Assembly: GCF_000479005.1 (NCBI RefSeq)
Contig: NZ_AWXC01000043.1
Location: forward strand, 1-64,000
Source of the DNA: Prevotella sp. BV3P1
GTDB taxonomy: Bacteria > Bacteroidota > Bacteroidia > Bacteroidales > Bacteroidaceae
Reading direction: 5' to 3'
Length of the DNA: 64,000 nucleotides
Shown: positions 10,247 to 20,332 of the stretch, piece by piece
Position numbering within the stretch: position 1 is the first letter of the stretch
Layout: each line of letters starts with the position of its first letter
Position numbers and translations under genes: made by a program
The notes under the pieces: model-generated
Seen by the model: only the letters and a program-made list of their open reading frames with translations
Told to the model about the DNA's origin: nothing
Databases searched by the model: none

Positions 10247-11068
10247 ATGGCAACAACAAAAGCAGCCCCACAAAAAAAGTCTAAGGGCTTTCAGGGCGTT
10301 AGACATGCGTTTATTATCATTATCTTGGCATTCATTGTAGGATGGGCATTCTACAACTTTATTCTTGGTGATCCTGCCAACTTCGCTAACGGCGATCGTG
10401 AAGGTCATCCTTTGAATATGCTGGGTACCGTTTACAAAGGTGGATGGGTTGTGCCTATTATCTTTGGTTTGTTGTGTACCGTAATTGCAATGTCTGTTGA
10501 GCGTTTGATTGCAATCAGCGCTTGCTCGGGTAAAGGTAGCGTGATAAAATTCACAGAAAACGTGAAGGCAGCTCTGAGAAATGGTGACATCGCTAAGGCT
10601 GAACAGCTTTGCAACAAGCAGGGTGGTTCCGTGGCAAACGTGGTATTGGCAGACTTAAAGTCTTACAAAGAGATGGAAACGGCTAATATCAAGTTGAAGG
10701 AGAAAGTGGCTACCATTCAGAACTCACATGATGAGGCTACTGCACTTGAAATGCCTACCATGACGATGAACTTGCCGATTATCGCTACGATCGTAACATT
10801 GGGTACACTTACCGCTTTGTTCGGAACCGTGCTTGGTATGATTCGTTCGTTCGCAGCTTTGGCAGCTGGTGGTGGTGCTGACTCTATGGCACTTTCTACT
10901 GGTATTTCTGAGGCCTTGGTAAATACGGCTTCTGGTATTGCTACATCTTGGTTCTCTGTAGTTTCTTACAACTACTTCACCAACAAGATTGACAAGTTAA
11001 CATTTGCAATGGACGAGATTGGTTACACAATCGCTCACACATTCGAAGAAAAGCATCCAGAAGCTTAA
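10247..11068 (+). CDS. exbB: ExbB/TolQ/MotA-family proton channel protein
   Basis: Inner-membrane subunit of the proton-driven motor that energises TonB. An N-terminal membrane segment (about 23-45) is followed by a second (about 65-85), a cytoplasmic loop, and two C-terminal membrane helices containing IIATIVTLGTLTALFGTVLGM and the conserved ISEALVNTASGIATS stretch. At 273 residues it is a typical Bacteroidota ExbB. It opens an operon of exbB-exbD-exbD-tonB-pstS-like-TPR and would power the SusC transporters in this window. Confidence 0.93.
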   Translation: MATTKAAPQKKSKGFQGVRHAFIIIILAFIVGWAFYNFILGDPANFANGDREGHPLNMLGTVYKGGWVVPIIFGLLCTVIAMSVERLIAISACSGKGSVIKFTENVKAALRNGDIAKAEQLCNKQGGSVANVVLADLKSYKEMETANIKLKEKVATIQNSHDEATALEMPTMTMNLPIIATIVTLGTLTALFGTVLGMIRSFAALAAGGGADSMALSTGISEALVNTASGIATSWFSVVSYNYFTNKIDKLTFAMDEIGYTIAHTFEEKHPEA

Positions 11069-11099
11069 TTTTAGCTAACCCCTTAAAAATTATTCAGTT

Positions 11100-11720
11100 A
11101 TGGGTAAGTTAAAAGTTAAGAAACAAGATGTCTGGATCGACATGACTCCTATGTCGGACGTGATGGTGCTGTTGCTGACGTTCTTTATGTTGACCTCAAC
11201 ATTCGTAAAGAACGAACCAGTGAAAGTAAACCAGCCATCGTCTGTCTCTGAGATCAAGGTTCCAGAAAGCGACGTGCTAAACATTCTTGTCAATGACAAG
11301 GGCAAGGTGTTTATGAGTATGGATAATCAGAACGACATGCTTTCGCTCATTCAGGGAATGAATGAGACAGGCAGCCTCGGACTGACTGATGCTGAAATGA
11401 AGAAGTTCCAGACCGACCCAATGTGGGGCGTTCCTTTGGACAACTTGAAAGGCTACTTGGGTTTGCCTACTGAGAAGATGACAGAAGTGATTACCAGTGC
11501 TGAGGCTGGCGTTCCTTTGGATTCTATCGATGGTGGAAAGAGTGAATTCCAACACTGGGTAACCGAAGCATTGAATGTCAATGAAGACATCAAGATTGCT
11601 ATCAAAGTTGATGCGAAGACACCTTACGCTAAGATGAAGAAGGTGATGTCTGAACTTCAGGATATGAATCAAAACCGTTATTACCTTATCACTACATTAA
11701 AAACGGGGGAGGATAAATAA
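11100..11720 (+). CDS. exbD: ExbD-family biopolymer transport protein (first copy)
   Basis: Stator partner of ExbB. One N-terminal membrane helix carries the functional aspartate (WIDMTPMSDVMVLLLTFFML, Asp20), followed by a periplasmic domain of about 170 residues, longer than the roughly 100 seen in E. coli ExbD. It starts 31 bases after exbB and is followed two bases later by a second exbD. Tandem exbD genes are a recurring arrangement in Bacteroidota. Confidence 0.92.
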   Translation: MGKLKVKKQDVWIDMTPMSDVMVLLLTFFMLTSTFVKNEPVKVNQPSSVSEIKVPESDVLNILVNDKGKVFMSMDNQNDMLSLIQGMNETGSLGLTDAEMKKFQTDPMWGVPLDNLKGYLGLPTEKMTEVITSAEAGVPLDSIDGGKSEFQHWVTEALNVNEDIKIAIKVDAKTPYAKMKKVMSELQDMNQNRYYLITTLKTGEDK

Positions 11721-11722
11721 GT

Positions 11723-12361
11723 ATGGCAAAATCTAAAGATACAAGTAAGCAGAAGAAAATCAATGTCCGCGTAGACTTTACGCCTATGGTGGATATGATG
11801 ATGCTTCTTATTACGTTCTTCATGCTCTGTACTTCATTGGCCAAACCTCAAACGATGGAGTTGAGTATGCCTAGTAACGATAAGAACATGACAGATCAAG
11901 ACAAGTCGGTAACGAAGGCTTCATACACGATTACCGTATATGTGGCTGGGAACAATAAGATCTTCTACACGGCAGGTTTGCCTAAATACGACGATCCATC
12001 AACCCTCAAAGAAACAACTTGGGGTAAAGACGGAATCCGCAAAGTCTTCATGCAGCACGTGACCGAGGACAACACGCAACCCGTGCTACAGGTAATGAAG
12101 GCCAAGGCAGAGCTCGATCAGAAGAAAGACCAAATGCCCGACTCCGTATACAAGCAGGAATTGACTAAGATCAAGGCCGGTGAGATCGGTGGTCAGAAGA
12201 TCCAGACAATGACTGTCATTATCAAGGCTACGGATAAAGCGTTAGCACAGAATGTTATAGATGCTCTCGACGAGATGCAGATTTGCAGCATAGCTAAATA
12301 CGTTCTCGACAAGATTTCCCCAGACGACGCAAAGTTGTTGAAGTCCAAGGGCGTTGAGTAA
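11723..12361 (+). CDS. exbD: ExbD-family biopolymer transport protein (second copy)
   Basis: A second ExbD of 212 residues with the same plan as the first: basic N-terminus, membrane helix with DFTPMVDMMMLLITFFMLC (functional Asp near residue 25), then a periplasmic domain. It is clearly diverged from the first copy. The two-base spacing means translation is probably coupled. The two may form a hetero-oligomer with ExbB; that is inference. Confidence 0.92.
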   Translation: MAKSKDTSKQKKINVRVDFTPMVDMMMLLITFFMLCTSLAKPQTMELSMPSNDKNMTDQDKSVTKASYTITVYVAGNNKIFYTAGLPKYDDPSTLKETTWGKDGIRKVFMQHVTEDNTQPVLQVMKAKAELDQKKDQMPDSVYKQELTKIKAGEIGGQKIQTMTVIIKATDKALAQNVIDALDEMQICSIAKYVLDKISPDDAKLLKSKGVE

Positions 12362-12396
12362 GAGAACAAAGTATTAACTATTAAAAAAGAGAAACA

Positions 12397-13233
12397 ATGT
12401 CAAAAATTGATTTGATCTCTGGTGAATGGACCGACCTTGTTTTTGCCGGTCGTAACCAGGCTTACGGTGCCTATCAGCTAAGGAAAGGTACTGGTAAGAG
12501 AAATGTTATCTCTATCATTGCTGTAGTCGCATTAGTGTTGTTGTGTCAAATCGGTCTTACTTTAAAGAAGGCCGCTGACGCAGAAGCCAGAAAGAGAGCA
12601 GCCATGACAGAGGTAGTTGAACTTTCTAAGTTGGAACAGCCTAAGAAAAAGGCCGAAGTAAAACAACTAAAGAAAATTCAAGTTGAACCTGAAAAGGTTG
12701 TTGAGCGAGTAAAGAGTTCTATCAAGTTTACCGCACCTGTCATCAAGAAGGACAACGAGGTGAAACCTGAAGAAGAATTGAAAACTCAAGATGAATTGAT
12801 GAATACGAAAACCGCCATTGGCGCCATTGACGTAAAAGGTAATGACGATAAGGGTGGTGAAGTTTTGAAACTTAAGGAAGCAGTTGCTCAACCTGAGCCT
12901 AAACCTGAAGTTGAGAACAAGGTATTCGATGTAGTTGAGCAGATGCCATCATTCCCTGGTGGTCCTTCTGCCTTGATGAAGTATTTGAGCGAAAACGTTA
13001 AGTATCCTGTAGTGGCACAAGAAAATGGTGTTCAGGGACGTGTGGTTGTTTCTTTCGTAGTAGAGAAAGATGGACATATCACTGACGTTAAAGTAGTTCG
13101 TTCAGTAGATCCTTCTTTGGATAAGGAAGCAGCTCGTGTTGTAAAGAGCATGCCAAGCTGGATTCCTGGTAAGCAAAATGGCTCAGCCGTACGTGTGAAA
13201 TACAACGTGCCTGTTTCGTTCAAATTGCAATAA
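12397..13233 (+). CDS. tonB: TonB-family energy transducer
   Basis: Couples the ExbB/ExbD motor to outer-membrane receptors. A cytoplasmic stretch (1-32) precedes one membrane helix (about 33-52), then a lysine/glutamate/proline-rich periplasmic spacer (about 60-180), then the C-terminal TonB domain with EQMPSFPGGPSALMKYL, NGVQGRVVVSFVVEKDGHI and the closing VPVSFKLQ. The N-terminus (LISGEWTDLVFAGRNQAYGA) is typical of Bacteroidota TonB proteins. Confidence 0.94.
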   Translation: MSKIDLISGEWTDLVFAGRNQAYGAYQLRKGTGKRNVISIIAVVALVLLCQIGLTLKKAADAEARKRAAMTEVVELSKLEQPKKKAEVKQLKKIQVEPEKVVERVKSSIKFTAPVIKKDNEVKPEEELKTQDELMNTKTAIGAIDVKGNDDKGGEVLKLKEAVAQPEPKPEVENKVFDVVEQMPSFPGGPSALMKYLSENVKYPVVAQENGVQGRVVVSFVVEKDGHITDVKVVRSVDPSLDKEAARVVKSMPSWIPGKQNGSAVRVKYNVPVSFKLQ

Positions 13234-13234
13234 T

Positions 13235-14197
13235 ATGAATTGTAAATTATCTTACGTCATCGTAGGATTAACACTCTCTGCTTTTCTTTTGGCTTCTTGC
13301 CAAAACAAGAAGTCAAAAGATGGCAGAACAGATACTTATTCGTCAGGAGCAATAACTTTTGCTTCTGACGAAAGTTTTAGTCCTGTTATCGAAGAGGAGC
13401 GCGAGCTCTTCGAGTTTACTTATCCAGAAGCTAAGCTGACTCCCATCTATACGAACGAGTCAGATGCCATTAACAAACTTCTCAAGGGAGAGGTGTTCAT
13501 GGCCATAACGTCGCGTGATTTTACAAAAGACGAGCTGGAAAGTTTGAAAGCAAGCAAACAGTTTCCTCGCTCTATCAAGTTCGCATACGATGGACTTGCT
13601 TTGGTTCAGAATATAAACAACACAGATTCTTGCATCAGTGTTGACAATATAAGGAAGATATTTAACGGAGAAATTACTAAATGGAGTCAAATCTATCCCC
13701 ATTCTAAGATTGGAGATATCACGGTAGTATTTGACAATCCTAACTCTTCTGCCGTGCACTATGTCGAAGACTCCATCCTTGGAGGGAAGCCTATTGCGAA
13801 TAAAAATGTAGCTGCAGTCAAAAAGACGGAAGAGGTTATCAAATACGTCGAAGAAAATAAGGGAGCCATTGGCATCATTGGCAGCAATTGGCTCAATGAT
13901 AAGCGTGACTCCACCAACCTTACTTTCAAGAAAGAAATACGCCCGATGGCTGTTTCTTCAATTCCGGTGGCAAATGTGCAGAACAGTTGGAAGCCTTATC
14001 AGTATTACTTCTACAATGCTAATTATCCTTTGGTGCGTACTTTATACATTCTATTGAATGATACTCACATGGGCCTACCCACAGGATTTTCCAATTTCAT
14101 TATCTCGCAAGACAAGGGCCAGAAAATAATTCTAAGGTCAGGATTGCTGCCCGCTTATGGAAATTTAACTATACGAAACGTCCGTGTTTCAGAATAA
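13235..14197 (+). CDS. PstS-like periplasmic substrate-binding lipoprotein
   Basis: A 320-residue lipoprotein (lipobox LLASC, Cys near residue 22) with the PBP-like fold of phosphate-binding proteins. Visible family elements are ITFASDESFSPVIEEE, KIFNGEITKWSQI and EENKGAIGIIGSNWL. It starts one base after tonB, so the genes are tightly coupled. No pstCAB permease is nearby, so a role in phosphate ABC import is not implied. Homologues in this position are commonly annotated simply as substrate-binding proteins. Confidence 0.85.
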   Translation: MNCKLSYVIVGLTLSAFLLASCQNKKSKDGRTDTYSSGAITFASDESFSPVIEEERELFEFTYPEAKLTPIYTNESDAINKLLKGEVFMAITSRDFTKDELESLKASKQFPRSIKFAYDGLALVQNINNTDSCISVDNIRKIFNGEITKWSQIYPHSKIGDITVVFDNPNSSAVHYVEDSILGGKPIANKNVAAVKKTEEVIKYVEENKGAIGIIGSNWLNDKRDSTNLTFKKEIRPMAVSSIPVANVQNSWKPYQYYFYNANYPLVRTLYILLNDTHMGLPTGFSNFIISQDKGQKIILRSGLLPAYGNLTIRNVRVSE

Positions 14198-14281
14198 AAA
14201 TGTACTTTTGGCACGAAAAGACTGACAAACAAAACGTGAGGAGCGTTGAATTATCAACAAAACCAAAGAAAGTAGAAGATT

Positions 14282-15697
14282 ATGAAAGCAATTAAATATT
14301 TACTGATTGGAGCCTTGTTACTAGGATTTTCAGCTCCATCAATGGCTCAAAACGATGTAGCCATCACACAAGCGACTCAGATTATCAAGGCAACAAGTCC
14401 TGCGACTGTCGAAAAGGCATTGAAGGATATTGTGAAAGCAAACAAAAAGAATCCAGCAGTATTAGTGGGCATTGGCCATGCGTTTTTGGATCAGAAAAAT
14501 ACGGAATTAGCAATGAAGTATGCCGAGTTGGCCATGGCTCGTGATAAGAAATATGCTCCTGCTTACATTTTGGCTGGCGATGTTGAAGTAGCCAAAGACG
14601 ATGGTGGTGCTGCTGCAGGATGGTATCAGCAGGCAAAATACTTTGATCCAAAGAACCCGGATGCTTACTTCAAGTATGCCAACATCCTCCGTGGTCGAAG
14701 CCCTGAAGAGGCTGTGGCAAATCTCAATGAGCTGCGTACACAGCGTCCAGATATTGCGGTTGACGCACTGGCTGCCAGAATTTATTACAGTTCAAACATG
14801 CTTGATAAGAGTATGCAAGCGTATGAAAAAGTGGACAAAAGCAAGCTTGAAGATGTAGATATTACCAATTATGCCATGGCTGGCTATTTGTCACAGCATC
14901 GTCAAAAGAGCTTGGATATGGCTCTATATGGACTCAATAAGAATCCACGCAACGCAGCTTGGAACCGTCTGGCGTTCTATAATTACACAGATGAGGGAAA
15001 GATTGAAGAGGCGCTTCAATATGCTGACCGACTTTTCAACGCTTCTGACAGTGCGAAGATTTCTGGATACGACTATACATATTATGGTCAGGCATATTTA
15101 GCCAATAAGCAATATGACAATGCTATTGATATGTTCAAGAAGGCTTTAACTGCCAATGCTGAAAGTAAGGACCTGGCTAATAGCAACAAGAAAAGTCTCT
15201 CTGATGCTTATTTGGCTAAGGGCGACCATGCCAATGCCATTTCTTATTATGAAGAATATCTGAAAAATGTTAAAGAACCTACTGCGACAGATTTGGCAGG
15301 ATTGGGATCAATCTATACGACCATGGCAGCAAGTCAGACCGGCGAAGAGCAGAAAGCTACGTATCTGAAAGCTGATGGGGTGTACAAGCAGTTGGGTGAG
15401 AAATTCCCAGCCAACATTGATTTTGCAAATTTCTTGCGTGCACGGGTAAATTCTAATCTGGATCCTGACACCAAGCAGGGATTGGCAAAGCCATTCTATG
15501 AGGCTTTGGCCAGCTCTTTGAGTCAAAAGGCAAATCGTGATAATGTGGACAATACTCGTTTAATCGAGGCTTACAGATACTTGGGTTACTACCACTTGCT
15601 TAAGGACGATAAATCAACAGCCGATGGCTATTGGAAGAAAGTCTTAGAGTTGGATCCCGAGAACGAAACAGCCAAGCAAGCTTTGGGAATGAAATAA
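14282..15697 (+). CDS. Tetratricopeptide-repeat protein, exported
   Basis: A 471-residue protein with a signal peptide (ending SMAQ at about residue 23) and a chain of TPR motifs, for example near 70-105 (KYAELAMARDKKYAPAYILA), 250-310 and at the C-terminus (WKKVLELDPENETAKQALG). It probably acts as a periplasmic scaffold. It closes the exbB-tonB operon and is followed by a terminator. The specific partner is unknown. Confidence 0.85.
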   Translation: MKAIKYLLIGALLLGFSAPSMAQNDVAITQATQIIKATSPATVEKALKDIVKANKKNPAVLVGIGHAFLDQKNTELAMKYAELAMARDKKYAPAYILAGDVEVAKDDGGAAAGWYQQAKYFDPKNPDAYFKYANILRGRSPEEAVANLNELRTQRPDIAVDALAARIYYSSNMLDKSMQAYEKVDKSKLEDVDITNYAMAGYLSQHRQKSLDMALYGLNKNPRNAAWNRLAFYNYTDEGKIEEALQYADRLFNASDSAKISGYDYTYYGQAYLANKQYDNAIDMFKKALTANAESKDLANSNKKSLSDAYLAKGDHANAISYYEEYLKNVKEPTATDLAGLGSIYTTMAASQTGEEQKATYLKADGVYKQLGEKFPANIDFANFLRARVNSNLDPDTKQGLAKPFYEALASSLSQKANRDNVDNTRLIEAYRYLGYYHLLKDDKSTADGYWKKVLELDPENETAKQALGMK

Positions 15698-15721
15698 TCA
15701 GTATAAAACATATAAGTTAAG

Positions 15722-15752
15722 GAGGGTGAAGTCACGTTTCATCCTCTTTTTT
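15722..15752 (+). terminator. Terminator of the exbB-tonB-TPR operon
   Basis: GAGGGTGAA (15722-15730) pairs with TTCATCCTC (15738-15746), including one G-T pair, and is followed by six T residues. Confidence 0.8.
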
Positions 15753-15813
15753 GTTTGCATGTTTCATATCGTTGATTCACGATACGGACATAGTGCGGCG
15801 AATATCAAATAAT

Positions 15814-15846
15814 AAGAGGCTGTTTTGACTCGCAAAACAGCCTCTT
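15814..15846. terminator. Perfect 14-bp hairpin, terminator of the ferredoxin gene
   Basis: AAGAGGCTGTTTTG (15814-15827) and its exact complement (15833-15846) flank a five-base loop. It lies between convergent units, the TPR operon on the plus strand and ferredoxin on the minus strand, and can serve both. Confidence 0.75.
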
Positions 15847-15934
15847 AAACTTTCAACTCCAGTGAGTGGTTCAATCTTCTTCAGATTTACCTTCCATGTG
15901 TCACCGGGTTGTGACTTTTGTTCATTCCATGTTT

Positions 15935-16105
15935 TTATTCCGGAAGAGAAATAGCCTCGTTAGGGCATACCTCTGCACAAGTTCCGCACTCTGTGCAAGC
16001 TTCAGGATCAATAGAATAAATGTCGCCTTCAGAGATGGCGCCTACTGGGCACTCATCGATACATGTACCGCATGCGATACAATCGTTTCCAATTACGTAA
16101 GCCAT
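15935..16105 (-). CDS. 2[4Fe-4S] ferredoxin
   Basis: A 56-residue electron carrier binding two 4Fe-4S clusters. The two cysteine motifs are complete: CIACGTCIDECP (C9, C12, C15, C19) and CTECGTCAEVCP (C37, C40, C43, C47). The protein starts MAYVIGNDC and ends ISLPE. This clostridial-type ferredoxin typically serves anaerobic oxidoreductases such as pyruvate:ferredoxin oxidoreductase. It is a single-gene unit with its own promoter, unusual palindromes around it and a hairpin terminator. Confidence 0.95.
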   Translation of the reverse strand: MAYVIGNDCIACGTCIDECPVGAISEGDIYSIDPEACTECGTCAEVCPNEAISLPE

Positions 16106-16153
16106 AGATGTTAACTTTTAAGTATTCAATAATGTTTTTGTATAATAGTCTTG

Positions 16154-16217
16154 GTAGATACCTACTTTTAACCATGCAAAGATACATCTTTTTATTTTGA
16201 ATACCTATAAGTAGGTA
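16154..16217 (-). promoter_or_regulatory. Ferredoxin promoter flanked by two TACCTA-type inverted repeats
   Basis: On the minus strand TATCTTTG (16177-16184) is the -7 box. TACCTATAAGTAGGTA (16202-16217, perfect 6-bp arms) falls where the -33 element would be. GTAGATACCTAC (16154-16165, 4-bp arms sharing the TACCTA core) falls just downstream of the expected start site. This placement suggests operators. The regulator is unknown. Confidence 0.5.
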
Positions 16218-16400
16218 GTGTTTTTTTGTTAATTTATCTCTATTCTTTTTTCGTAAACATCTACAAGCGACATTAAATGCTGTTTATTACATCTTGATGA
16301 TGCGCTTTTGGACATTCATTTCCGTTTTATTCTTAGCCGGTTTTTATCTCCGTCCTGTTACTTTCATCGGCGTGTTGTCGCATGTTTATGATATTTTTCG

Positions 16401-16408
16401 TAACTTTG
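16401..16408 (+). promoter_or_regulatory. -7 box of hpt-adk
   Basis: TAACTTTG followed by C, 28 bases before the hpt ATG. Confidence 0.6.
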
Positions 16409-16436
16409 CGATTGATAATTATCAAATTTAGATTCC

Positions 16437-16976
16437 ATGAGTAAAGTAACGATCAAGGACAAAACGTTCAGAACGTTCATCCCGGAAGCTGATATCTTGG
16501 AGCGGGTGAAGGCGGTTGCTGAGCAAATCAATACCGACTTGTCAGGCAAAGAGCCGCTGTTTCTCGCCGTGTTGAACGGCTCTTTCGTGTTTGCGGCCGA
16601 CCTGATGCGATACATCACGATTCCCAGTGAGATATCGTTTGTCAAATTGGCTTCGTATCAGGGTATCGCCTCCACGGGTGTCATTAAGGAAGTGATAGGT
16701 CTCAATGAGGATATCACCAACCGACATGTGATCATTGTCGAGGATATTGTCGATACGGGAGCTACGATGCGGCGTATGATTGAGACGTTAGGCACGCGCG
16801 GTCCGGCATCGATAGACATTTGTACTTTGCTACTGAAGCCCGGCAAGTTGAGCGTTCCTTTGGACATCAAATATGTGGCCATGGAGATTCCAAACGACTT
16901 CATCGTGGGTTATGGACTTGATTACGAACAACAAGGAAGAAACTTAAGAGACATTTATACATTAGTAGAAGAATGA
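16437..16976 (+). CDS. hpt: Hypoxanthine phosphoribosyltransferase
   Basis: Purine salvage enzyme converting hypoxanthine (and usually guanine) with PRPP to the nucleotide. The PRPP-binding motif VIIVEDIVDTGATMRRMIE lies near residue 100 and the LAVLNGSFVFAADLMRYI loop near 42. The 179-residue length is normal. Its stop overlaps the adk start (ATGA), so the two purine genes are translationally coupled. Confidence 0.95.
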   Translation: MSKVTIKDKTFRTFIPEADILERVKAVAEQINTDLSGKEPLFLAVLNGSFVFAADLMRYITIPSEISFVKLASYQGIASTGVIKEVIGLNEDITNRHVIIVEDIVDTGATMRRMIETLGTRGPASIDICTLLLKPGKLSVPLDIKYVAMEIPNDFIVGYGLDYEQQGRNLRDIYTLVEE

Positions 16977-17545
16977 AAAATATTGTAATATTTGGTGCGC
17001 CTGGATCAGGAAAGGGCACCCAGAGCGATCGGTTGATTGCAAAGTATGGTTTGGGACACATCTCCACGGGTGACGTGTTGCGCAGTGAAATTAAGAATGG
17101 TACGGAGCTGGGCAAGACTGCCAAGGGATATATTGATAAGGGACAGTTAATTCCCGACGAACTCATGATTGATATCCTGGCCAGTGTGTACGATAGTTTC
17201 GGCAAGGATCACAAGGGAGTCATCTTTGACGGTTTCCCACGTACCATCCCTCAAGCCGAAGCTTTGAAGCAGATGTTGGCCGACCGCGGTCACTGTGTAG
17301 CAGCAATGATTGAGTTGGATGTGCCTGAAGATGAACTGATGAAGCGCCTCATTCTCCGCGGACAGGAGAGCGGTCGTACCGATGATAACGAGGAAACCAT
17401 CAAGAAACGTTTGAATGTTTATCACTCTCAAACCGCTCCCTTGATTGAATGGTATAAAACAGAGGGTATTCATCATCACATCAACGGCTTGGGCGAATTA
17501 GACAGAATCACGGCAGACATTAGCCAAACAATCGATGTACTTTGA
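16973..17545 (+). CDS. adk: Adenylate kinase
   Basis: Interconverts ATP + AMP and 2 ADP. It has the P-loop GAPGSGKGTQSDRL at residues 7-20, the AMP-binding segment HISTGDVLRSEI, the FDGFPRTIPQAEAL motif near 85, and RGQESGRTDDNEETIKKRL. At 190 residues it is the short form lacking the long LID insertion. It overlaps hpt by four bases. Its last codon and stop lie inside the repeat that bounds the downstream insertion. Confidence 0.96.
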   Translation: MKNIVIFGAPGSGKGTQSDRLIAKYGLGHISTGDVLRSEIKNGTELGKTAKGYIDKGQLIPDELMIDILASVYDSFGKDHKGVIFDGFPRTIPQAEALKQMLADRGHCVAAMIELDVPEDELMKRLILRGQESGRTDDNEETIKKRLNVYHSQTAPLIEWYKTEGIHHHINGLGELDRITADISQTIDVL

Positions 17546-17785
17546 ACTTTGAACATTGAACATTGAACTTTGTTTACTTTGAACATTGAACATTGAGCTT
17601 TGAACTTTATAGTTACATGAGTTTTCGTCATGGGTATAAAATTCATTGTTCACCATTCATCACTCAAAGTACATTGTTCACAGTACAACGTAAAAACTGT
17701 TCAAAATAAATAAAGTTCAAAGTTCAAACCTCAAAGTTTAAAGAAAATACAGTTCAAAGTTCAATGTTCAATGTTCAAAGTTTAA
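17542..17785. repeat. Inverted repeat and GTTCAAAGTTCAA-rich tract
   Basis: The 31 bases 17542-17572 are the reverse complement of 17755-17785 with a single mismatch. The interior holds more GTTCAAAGTTC / GAACTTTGAAC blocks in both orientations, switching orientation about the middle. The left arm contains the adk stop codon and the right arm ends three bases before the four-helix-bundle gene. Confidence 0.85.
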
Positions 17786-17788
17786 GGT

Positions 17789-18154
17789 ATGTCTGAGGAT
17801 AAAATCATAGAAAATGACATCTATCTATTGTCGAAGGAGTTTGCACTAAGAATAGTGAATCTATATCGTTATCTGACAAAAGAATATGGTGAATATGTTC
17901 TGTCAAAGCAACTCCTTCGTTCAGGCACAAGCATAGGCGCGAATGTGCATGAAGGTAAGAATGCTCAAAGTCGTCCAGATTTTACAACAAAGATGAACAT
18001 TGCCTTGAAAGAAGCAACTGAGACTGAATACTGGATTGATTTACTTTATGAAGCAAAATTTATCAATGAGCAAGAATATCTTTCTATCTCTAACGATTGC
18101 GAGCGTCTCAAGGCTGTCTTAATTAAAATAGTCAAGGCAACCAAAGGCACTTGA
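17789..18154 (+). CDS. Four-helix-bundle protein (S23 / 23S rRNA intervening-sequence protein family)
   Basis: A 121-residue helical protein of the family first known from intervening sequences of 23S rRNA and related in fold to the Avd accessory protein of diversity-generating retroelements. Diagnostic features are LSKQLLRSGTSIGANVHEGK near residue 46, then ALKEATETEYWIDLLYEA and the final helix with CERLKAVLIKIVKATK. It sits between adk and obg, enclosed by short repeats on both sides, so it looks inserted into an older gene order. The biochemical function of the family is not established. Confidence 0.9.
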   Translation: MSEDKIIENDIYLLSKEFALRIVNLYRYLTKEYGEYVLSKQLLRSGTSIGANVHEGKNAQSRPDFTTKMNIALKEATETEYWIDLLYEAKFINEQEYLSISNDCERLKAVLIKIVKATKGT

Positions 18155-18183
18155 ATCATGTTCAAAACATCACAACCTTCACT

Positions 18184-18275
18184 GTTCAAAGTTCAAAGTA
18201 AGAACAGTTCAAAGTTCAAATCTCAAAGTTCAAAGTAAGAACAGTTCAAAGTTCAAATCTCAAAGTTCAAAGTAA
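18184..18275. repeat. 37-bp tandem direct repeat upstream of obg
   Basis: The unit beginning GTTCAAAGTTCAAATCTC recurs at 18207 and 18244 (period 37, second copy cut to 32 bases), and a shortened 23-base copy lies at 18184-18206. The same GTTCAAAGTTC words fill the tract on the other side of the four-helix-bundle gene. The obg ATG is four bases beyond. Confidence 0.85.
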
Positions 18276-18278
18276 AAG

Positions 18279-20263
<1,985 letters not shown>

Positions 20264-20332
20264 ACCATGCAGGTAATGTCGCCCCTCACAATCGGGAGTG
20301 GTGCCTTGTCTGCACATTATTTTTGTTAATCA

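Noticed and set aside
13235..14197. Phosphate ABC importer locus
   Set aside because: Only a PstS-like binding protein is present and no pstC, pstA or pstB follows, so an importer is not supported.
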